Positions 56,669-64,000 of a DNA stretch of 64,000 nt are shown here, piece after piece. Within the stretch, counting starts at the first letter, position 1; the number at the start of each line of letters is the position of its first letter. Source of the DNA: Lactifluus volemus (lineage: Eukaryota > Basidiomycota > Agaricomycetes > Russulales > Russulaceae); contig WTXI01000032.1 in NCBI GenBank assembly GCA_022376515.1, positions 124,001 to 188,000 on the forward strand, in the 5' to 3' direction. Under the pieces are notes generated by a model. That model searched no databases. It saw nothing but the letters and a program-made list of their open reading frames with translations, and was not told where the DNA came from. A program made the translations under genes and the position numbers.

Positions 56669-58012
56669 TATAAAATGTAGTCTGTGCTAGTGGGGAAAAG
56701 GCGAGATGAAGCAAGGGATTGAAAAATGAACTGGACTGGTTCGAAGCTGAACGAAAACGTAAAGGAGAGACAAATCTTAGAGAGTGACAAAAAAGTTGGA
56801 TCAGAGTGGGATGAGAAACGAGAGGACGAAGAAGGGGTGATACATAAACATTTCATTTCAGGCACCACTCATTGGCGCTCTTCGGCTAAACGTTTACCAA
56901 ATCTATTCAAAGTCCCCGAATCCCCGAGGTTACCGTAATACAATCTTCGTTCCAATCATATAACATCCCCTATGTGTTTTACAAACTAACACAAGATGCT
57001 GAAAAAAACATATGGCTCTAGATCTGTAAGTGCAGCGCCCTGGACGAATGTAGACCCCAATGTTTTATACTGTAATAAGAATTGACAGTAAACCGCGGTC
57101 GGGTCGATGCAAATAATTAAGAGACTCTGTATATGAACACATGTGATGATGGCATGGATGATCGCTATCGCTGAGACCGACTCGGCGAACGATGCCCTTA
57201 TGGCGTTATCAGAGATGCATTGCCGTGGAGTTCCATGGACAATCGAGTATGTGGTTAGCGCAATCCGTGCAGGGGCTCTACTGTATCGAGGTCTACATGC
57301 CTGCAGCCACGGCTGACTTGGGTACTGAATATGAAAACTTTATGTATCCGTTTTGGAAAAAGTGAAAGAACACATAACTTACAAGTATTTGTGCAAGCAG
57401 GGAGAGCTGGTCTCGTCAATGACGGATTGCCTCGCAAATTCCGAGGAACGTTCATCTGCCCGGCATTAGTGAGGGCCAGGGAAAAAAACCTCCACGGGTT
57501 TGACAGCCTGAGTACCGTGTCAAGTAGAGGACGCCCAGGGACGCACGTCAAGTAGGACCCTACTGTACTTCTCGGTTCGGACTCGGAAGAGGATCCCAAT
57601 CTAGAAGATATAACTGAGTTGAGAGATTCGCACATCCGCCTTCTCTTCCTTGACTCGGGCGACGTCACGGTTGACAGTCTCGGTTCGTCATCACCACAGG
57701 TGCAGGTACACGTTTGAATAGAACAGATAATTGCCGCGCTAGTAAAGCAGCGCTTCTGCAGCGAAGTCTCAAGACAAGTTTTAATAATCTAGACTTCATG
57801 TCCCGGCCATCCTGATTGATGATAGTGAGAGAGGGAGTACTCCAGACTCGGAGTGTGACCGTGCTATTAAGTTGTTATATGGCCAGTCTTACGTAATCAA
57901 AGTCTTCCTCTCTCTTAGCAAGTCGTAGGTACGTTCCATATTGGTTGTTTAAATGCTAAAAAAACACGGATTTCAGTTGAACGAAAGCATCTGTTCCCAT
58001 GTTCGTGCCGGT
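56669..58012. other. Intergenic between divergent KNH-like gene and COG8
   Basis: About 1.3 kb. Small open frames (56726-56938, 57331-57555, 57255-57668) show no known domain. A transcribed non-coding or small unknown gene cannot be excluded. Confidence 0.35.
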
Positions 58013-59659
58013 ATGACTGAAGCATGCGCTCTCCAACTCGAACCGGGTACCTTACCCCCGCCAGTGGCAGCCCTTCGAGACGTCTTGGCTGTAGGACATC
58101 CCAAACCCGAATTATCATCCCCAAAAGCCACCACCTATCTTTCCGAAATCATCGCTCTTCCACTCGACTCGATACTTGCAGAACCTGTCCATCTCTCCTC
58201 CACATCGTCTCAGCTCACAAACGCGCTCACCAATCTCTGCACTTCCTCGTATCCAACCTTTCTGTCCCTCCATTCCACAACTACTGACCTCTCTTCGACT
58301 CTTTCATCATTCTCTGATACCCTTACCACCCTTCTTGATGACATCCCTGTGCTAGAATCTGCCGCCCGGTCTTTCTCTTCCGACATCGCATCCATCCAGT
58401 CTTCTCGTCGCCGCGCCGCTCTCGTTCTCGAGCATTCATCAAAACTACACGACATTCTCGAGCTCCCTGTACTCGCAGATGCCTGCGTGCGTGGAGGTCA
58501 TTTCCAAGAAGCCCTCGACCTTGCATCGCACGCTGCCCGACTAGCCGCGCAATTCCCCCACGTACAGGTCTTGCAAGATGTGCGTGCAGAGGCAGACAGT
58601 TCCATCCGCGCACTGTTGGGCCAGCTACTCGCTACGCTACGCGCACCAGGCAAACTTCCGACGCTCTTCCGCGCCGTCAGCTTCCTGCGGCGAATGCGCG
58701 TCCTTCCAGAACGCGAACTTGCACTCGCGTTCCTTACGGGCCGCCTCGAGGCGCTCAACGCAGCGTTAACAAGCTCAGAGAGTGAAAAACGCGGGCAGGA
58801 CGCTCCCGATGCCTGGGCGAGGTACATGAAGAAGTACATCGACACATGGCGCGAAGGGGTACATGACCTCGTCACGCAGTATACTTCCATCTTTCTCGAG
58901 CGACCACCGGCAGATTTGACCTCAGAACATCTGCACACGCTACGCTCCCTCCTTCCAGCCTGCACGACCCAATTACTCTCCCGACTGCTCGACACCCTCC
59001 GTATCGTATTGTCGCGACTACCCGACGCTCCCGCACTCACAGCGCTGCTCACACAATTAACCTATTGTGCCACATCGTTCGCCCGACTCGGATTCGACTT
59101 TCGTACGCTCCTTCCCCCACTATTCGAAAACGCGGTCCGCGCACGTGTATCGGGTGAATTCTCCAGAGCGGTGGACGAATTCGCTCGCACGCCAGAGACA
59201 GGCTGGGGAGCGGTCGGAACGCCGCGAAGGGAAACGACGCGTAGTAGTAATAGTAGCAGCACGGCCTCGTCGGGGTTGACAACGACGACAAGCGTACTGC
59301 ACGTTCCCCCTCAAGCGCTAGTCGTCTATCCGCCTATCGCGGTGCTCGCCAACGCCCTCCTCGCGGCGCTCAACGGGCTTCGATTGCTAGCGCCGGCGGC
59401 TCTCTTACATGACCTCGCACACGCGCTCGATGCCTCGCTTGCTAGGGCATGTCGTACGCTGCTCGAAGTTCCGAATCCGGAGCAGGCGCGCGGAGCTGCA
59501 AAGGTATTTGCGCGCGATTTGGTGCCGTTCGTCAGGAAGGGCTTGATCGAGGGTGTGTATGGTGGGCCCAGCCTCGTGGACGTACCTCCCATTGAAGAAT
59601 TGCAAGAAATGATGGAAAAGATAAATGGGTGGGTAGACATGATCCCCGCGTCTCCCTGA
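58013..59659 (+). CDS. COG8: Conserved oligomeric Golgi complex subunit 8
   Basis: COG8 (Dor1-like) belongs to lobe B of the COG tether for retrograde transport within the Golgi. A single uninterrupted frame gives 548 residues from the Met at 58013 (an in-frame Met at 57953 is less likely, as it precedes the conserved part). Landmarks are TYLSEIIALPLDSILAEPVH at the N-terminus, then LTNALTNLCTSSYPTFLSLH, LEHSSKLHDILELPVLADAC, GHFQEALDLASHAARLAAQF, and RAVSFLRRMRVLPERELALA followed by FLTGRLEALNA. The C-terminus has PPIAVLANALLAALNGLRLL and KGLIEGVYGGPSLVDVPPIE. Slightly longer proteins exist in other fungi because of C-terminal extensions. No introns. A 3' scrap of this gene occurs at 4748-4830. 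Confidence 0.92.
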   Translation: MTEACALQLEPGTLPPPVAALRDVLAVGHPKPELSSPKATTYLSEIIALPLDSILAEPVHLSSTSSQLTNALTNLCTSSYPTFLSLHSTTTDLSSTLSSFSDTLTTLLDDIPVLESAARSFSSDIASIQSSRRRAALVLEHSSKLHDILELPVLADACVRGGHFQEALDLASHAARLAAQFPHVQVLQDVRAEADSSIRALLGQLLATLRAPGKLPTLFRAVSFLRRMRVLPERELALAFLTGRLEALNAALTSSESEKRGQDAPDAWARYMKKYIDTWREGVHDLVTQYTSIFLERPPADLTSEHLHTLRSLLPACTTQLLSRLLDTLRIVLSRLPDAPALTALLTQLTYCATSFARLGFDFRTLLPPLFENAVRARVSGEFSRAVDEFARTPETGWGAVGTPRRETTRSSNSSSTASSGLTTTTSVLHVPPQALVVYPPIAVLANALLAALNGLRLLAPAALLHDLAHALDASLARACRTLLEVPNPEQARGAAKVFARDLVPFVRKGLIEGVYGGPSLVDVPPIEELQEMMEKINGWVDMIPASP

Positions 59660-60050
59660 TCGCTATATACTATGTTCAAAAGAGGAGTGTATATGCATCG
59701 ATTTCGGCACCACACACGCATTTAAAACTGGAAGTCGTTGTCGACGCCGGGTGAATTTACATTTTGATAGTTACCGAGCCGATCATTGACGTTGATCAGG
59801 CGTAAAAAAGCAGCGAAAAAAAAGTACCGGCAAAGGGTGTCCCTACGTGCACGGCGCCAGGTGAATAAAGTAATTGTAAGTCAGACACGAGATTGTTACA
59901 TGGGGTGGAGTAAAGCGTAAACGACCTTCTAATTTATCAAAGTGGGAAAACCTACAATTATCGCAGAAGGAATCAAAGCCTCCAAGGTTAGTCTTGGGTT
60001 TACAAGGTTCAAAGCGATCATTTTCGGTAGCATACATCAAAATCGTCCCC

Positions 60051-61835
60051 TCATTCAGGCTGGCGTTCCGGGTGTCTGGACGACGAAATACGGCCCTCAA
60101 GTACAATTTCTCCAGTTGAAGAAAATCCACTCTCTTCATCTCCCATCCGCGATATTACCTTGGGAGACCCTTCACAGCAAGGGTACGCCACGTCAAACTC
60201 AATCGTCTTGCTCACCGAAACCTGTACATCCTGTCTATTCCTGGGTCGTCGTGGTATTGGACCCACCCGGGTGGTGGTGGACCCAGATGATTGCTTTTGC
60301 GAAGACGCGAACGCGAAGGCTGTTCAGTTTCCCTGTGCTAATGTCACTTGTTGTGCTGCAAAAAAAAGTGGCAGGCAAGAGCCTTACTCTATGACATATT
60401 GATAGAGTTCTCGATAGGCACGGGAGGATGCGATAACCCTGTATTCAAATGGATGAGCATTTCGGGTCAAATCTTGATTATCTGCTTACATGACGACCAC
60501 TGTGAACAAGCCAGCGGGACGTAGAGTTAGTGGAGTCAATGGAAGAATGACCTGGGCATACTCTGCGGGTATAGGAACATCTACATCGCGAACACCCTCA
60601 GCAAACAAAAGACAAAAGCATCTGGTAGTGCCACCAACCATATTCAAAGGATCTGTTGATGCGACGCGATAGACTGACCACATTTTCAAAGTAAATCCAA
60701 TGATTCTCACCGTTGATGTTCAGGAAAGGTAATATCTAGGAGAGAGAAATCATCGAGTCGAACAGGCGAACTAGGGAATGGGGAAAGGAGCGACATACCG
60801 TATCTGGCATCCCCACCACGAAAGACGCAACAATCCAGAACAGGCCTTGGAAATATAGCATGTTCCATAGATGCGTTCTGCTCGCTTGTAAAGCAGACCA
60901 CCAATCACAATACTCAACAAGAAATATCCGTGATGAAGGCCATCATGACAGGCCACTTGTACAGGTTTGTCCCGTCACGTCACAAGTTTGTATCAACGGG
61001 GAGTATTGAGCGTGACCCTGAGCAACTCGTAGCATTAATACCACTCATATACGCAGACAGCTGAAAAAGGCAACCATTGTTATGGCTGGAATCAAGAGAT
61101 TAGAGGCTCGAAACGAAAACGAGGAACCAGGAATCGCCTACCAAAGCACGCCGAAACCAAGTCAACTGCCAACAATACGCAAGTCATAGCCACGATCCTA
61201 CGGTCCCCGCCCCAGACTGCAATCCTGATTGACCGTGACGACGAGGTCATGATCGCACTAAAAGACATGATAGATCACACACCCCCGGAGCACAAGAAGA
61301 AGCGAAGCAGCACAACCCCCAAACCAACCCGTACCTGTGAATCTACGATTACCGTCGATGTAGGAGAAAACGGACTTTTGAGTCGACAAGCCATACCAGG
61401 TTACAACGAAGCCAAACCTAGATAAAACAAGAGAGTGAGTATCTGGATGACGTTGCAGACGACTAGCAAATGTACATCACAATTAAATTCTGTTGTAAGG
61501 TTATATCCCACAAGGGCGCTAACGACGTTGATAAACGAGAGCGTTCTTGTGGCGATGTACGCAAGAATCGACCATCTCCATGCTCGCTTTCCCGTGTACA
61601 CACCCCACTCAAAATCAAGGGTAGTAAAATATTCCCATCTATACCCAGACGTCAGTCAAGCATTTCTCTCGATGTGCGTATGAAATCTCACAAATACAGG
61701 CCCGCAAAGGTGTGTATCACTTTCACGAAGTGGCCTTGCCAGAAATGTTCCAATCCAGGTTGTTACGGGGGGAAAAGAGATTAGGTACCAACCATACGAC
61801 TCCAATGCAAACTCTGGAGAACTTGAAGATACCAT
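60051..61835 (-). CDS. Multi-pass membrane protein, 'TTLDFEW' family (copy 2)
   Basis: Paralogue of 4962-6702. Exon 1 MVSSSSPEFALESYG splices (GTTGGT...GGCAAG) to HFVKVIHTFAGLY, then (GTGAGA...GTATAG) to LWEYFTTLDFEWGVYTGKRA, then hydrophobic ATRTLSFINVVSALVGYNL. Later pieces are SRSIRIAVWGGDRRIVAMTC (parallel to SAIRIAVWGRSRGAVILNG in copy 1), a hydrophobic MLYFQGLFWIVASFVV-like exon and an ILPFLNINGE exon (parallel to MPFININGE). The last exon has VQVSVSKTIEFDVAYP (parallel to IQFAVGTTVEFDRDFID). The first two introns are at identical positions and phases in both copies. Middle exon borders and the C-terminus are less certain, and some frames around 60300-60500 do not join cleanly. Function unknown. 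Confidence 0.62.
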
Positions 61836-63177
61836 TGCTTGTGATGAGCGGTCAAAAAACCAGATGGAATGAAGGAGCAATGAGTTGGGAAGAAAGGGGA
61901 TTGGTGAGGACGCTTCGGGTGGGGGGGAAGGGCTGGCTAACTATCCCAATGACGAGGTCTAATCTATATGCGCCGCGAAGTCAGAAGAGCTTAAATCACT
62001 CGCTTGGGAACAAAAACCCGGAGGGGACAACTTGAATATGTCAGCAGTTCCATATCACAAAGTCGATCACTGGCACCGAGATCGACCTCATAACCCGCTT
62101 ACTGTGGTACAGCATGGTTCTCTGTAATATTTTCATGGAAATTAACATGAGTGACCTTGGGAAGCACTATAGCGGGATGACAAGAATCGTGAGGATCGCA
62201 AGAACTTGGATAGGCATGTTTTGTTTTGTTTGCCCCTTTCATTGAAACATGAATTTCAGAAATGTGGAGAAGGTTCCTTTGGCAGTCAGTAATGCCGCAA
62301 TCCCTTTGGGATCGCCTGCTACAGTACCTTCAACGCTTACAGCTTCAGCAACCAGCGGTTTCGACTCAACTCGGGGACCGAGTCCCCGTAGCACCTGTGT
62401 CCACAAAGGGCAGATTTGGAGTTTTGCGCTGCTCGGTCGATCGGAAGCCAAGAATGTTAAGATAACCTAGCTTCCCGCCAGTGACCACCGTGACTCCCTT
62501 CGAGTACCTAGTGGCTTCCCAGTACTAGTACATAGTACCCTGGCAGTTGACATGTTTCGAGTTGTGGGCGGTATTGGGCGGTAAGCACGCCGGGGGTTGA
62601 TCGAACGTTGACCCGAAGCAATCGGTTTGATTTCGGCATTATCGCCCGTCCTCACAGGCCTCACCGCTCGGGGGAACGATGCCGTTAAAACTGTTATAAG
62701 AGATGCGAAAATATGCGTTGAATGGCCAGGCGACATCCTTTTGCGTCACGATACTCTCCGACTGCACGGGTTAGTGCACTCTGGGTGTTGAGAAATCTGC
62801 CCATCGACTCCTCCGACGGGTCGCTAAGTTATTCCCCAGGCGTACTGGTACTGGTAGTAGTACGCCGCCGCACAGCTGAGTTGGGACCCGGGGGTCTTGA
62901 GAACTGCCACTGGTAAGCACGGGAACTAAAACGTGTCATCAGGGTAAATGAGCTTGGGCCTTACAAGCCTCGCAGCGGCCAGTACCCCTTTGTTATTTTT
63001 GGTGGGTGTAACTAGGTTATCGGCTAGCGACGGCTCCACCTAGGCGTTGGGACGGGCAGTTGTGCCCAGGAGAAGCAACTTTATTATCTTGCCCGCAAAG
63101 AAACCCAAATTTAGGTTCAAAAGTTTGACGAAAATAATAATTGTTGTTGTTACTTATTTGGACTGCGAACCTGACTT
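61836..63177. other. Intergenic, no recognised gene
   Basis: Open frames here (for example 62249-62470 on +, 62467-62736 on -) show no domain. There is a short perfect inverted repeat at 62839-62866 (separate entry). I see no other structure. Confidence 0.4.
62839..62866. repeat. 8-bp perfect inverted repeat
   Basis: GGCGTACT (62839-62846) pairs with AGTACGCC (62859-62866) across a 12-base loop made of repeated GGTACT/GGTAGT. It may be fortuitous or a binding-site-like hairpin. Confidence 0.35.
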
Positions 63178-63550
63178 ATGCCACCTCGACCAAACGTACG
63201 CGTCCTGCGCGACATCAAAGCGCGAAAAGGCGTCGCCGAAAATGAAATATCGCGTCGCGCATATCTCTACGTTGCGCGCAACCAGACCCTCCCCGCCCAA
63301 GTTCGCTACCAGGCCCAGCTGCAGCTAAATAACTTCGGTCGCTATACTCGGCCGACAACAGTCAAAAACCGATGTATCGCCTCCGGCCGTGGGCGTGGCA
63401 TAATTAGCGAGTTTGGACTATGTCGGGTGCGTTGGCGGATTTCACACTCTCCACTGAAAATGTCAACACTGATGGTGATATATGCAGTTCCAGTTTCGGT
63501 TGAAGGCACTCGCTGGTGAGCTGCCAGGTGTCCAAAAGGCGTCCTGGTAG
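63178..63550 (+). CDS. MRP2: Mitochondrial small-subunit ribosomal protein uS14m
   Basis: Component of the mitoribosomal small-subunit head. Exons 63178-63426 and 63488-63550 are joined by a GTGCGT...TGCAG intron of 61 bases, giving 103 residues, a normal size. It starts MPPRPNVRVLRDIKARKGVA. The conserved middle is ISRRAYLYVARNQTLPAQVR, and the uS14 signature is KNRCIASGRGRGIISEFGLC followed after the intron by FQFRLKALAGELPGVQKASW at the C-terminus. As in other mitochondrial and some bacterial uS14 proteins, no zinc-binding CxxC pair is present. A basic N-terminus can serve as import signal. Standalone gene, intact. Confidence 0.93.
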
Positions 63551-64000
63551 ACTCTTCGAGTCGACTCAGAACTAGGTATTTATCCTCTATTCGCTTGCTA
63601 GCTTTCAAGTAGTTTGATTTTATGGCTAGAAATTCCAGTACAAGATGATTTATCGGCATCAAACCTCGTTCCTTGTTCATTGTGTCCGCGTTGGAACCCC
63701 TTTTTAGCACTGAACTGTATTGTTTATTGCAATAATATGCAAGGACTTCTGCCATCGCAACATGATACGAAAATGAGAATGATCGGTCGATTGGTGAACG
63801 AAATTTCGGCTAAGATGTGTTTCATACTTGTTATCGCCTTTACTCCACGGGCCACGGCGACGGAAGGATAGTCACTTGACACGTACCCCAAAACTTATGT
63901 CCTCTCTGCAACCCTTGAGATTTTATTCAGCTCATCTTGTTCTGGGTTCGTCATGACGAGATGCAAGACAATACACATCAGAGTTGTAGGGGGGTCATTT
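63551..64000. other. No recognised gene
   Basis: Downstream flank of uS14m to the window edge. Nothing supported. Confidence 0.4.

Noticed and set aside
62249..62736. Overlapping frames of 60-90 codons between membrane protein 2 and uS14m
   Set aside because: No domain, no plausible splice partners and no typical coding composition. Overlapping frames on both strands in GC-richer sequence are expected.
1..64000. CRISPR arrays, operons, bacterial promoters
   Set aside because: The window is eukaryotic (spliced genes, mitochondrial proteins). The only regular repeats are the WD40 units inside genes.
1..64000. tRNA or rRNA genes
   Set aside because: I saw no convincing A/B-box with acceptor-stem pairing or rRNA core sequence by eye; a covariance-model scan would be decisive.

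Overview
The window is fungal nuclear DNA. Most protein-coding genes are split by short GT-AG introns of about 40-70 bases. The gene set includes mitochondrial COQ3, mitoribosomal uS14m, Golgi COG8, the nuclear-import factor RTP1 and the replication-repair protein MUS7/MMS22. The accessory genes (C2-NACHT-WD40 receptors, a DUF6535 fragment, 'TTLDFEW' multi-pass membrane proteins) point to an Agaricomycete basidiomycete. A Rhizoctonia/Ceratobasidium-like member is my guess from the style of the WD40 receptors; nothing here proves it.

Layout. 1-11 kb: duplicated ground. One segment of about 2.5 kb carries a dead COQ3 copy (2951-4084) and recurs as a live COQ3 (8968-10114). Between them lies a multi-pass membrane protein gene (4962-6702) with a scrap of COG8 beside it; the same pair stands intact at 58-61.8 kb. 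10.4-11.2 kb: a small five-exon coiled-coil/TM gene. 12.4-16.6 kb: MUS7/MMS22. 17.2-19.3 kb: a second coiled-coil gene. 20.8-26.3 kb and 42-47.4 kb: two C2-NACHT-WD40 (NLR-like) genes pointing away from each other. Between them lie about 15 kb of reshuffled accessory DNA: four copies of one SAM methyltransferase gene, a broken SDR reductase plus a fragment of it, MUS7 scraps, an ORF1-only LINE-like retroelement with a clear target-site duplication, and a Tc1/mariner relic. 47.7-63.6 kb: a conserved housekeeping block (RTP1, UBX protein, DNAJC7-like co-chaperone, KNH-like GPI protein, COG8, membrane protein 2, uS14m).

The main themes are segmental duplication with partial decay, and a receptor pair bracketing a methyltransferase cluster. 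One caution applies throughout. Several otherwise well-conserved genes (RTP1, MUS7, the KNH-like gene, two methyltransferase copies) are interrupted by exactly one missing base, often in a C/G run. Some of the 'frameshifts' are therefore probably assembly errors rather than real pseudogenisation. COQ3 copy 1 and methyltransferase copy B carry lesions that this does not explain.
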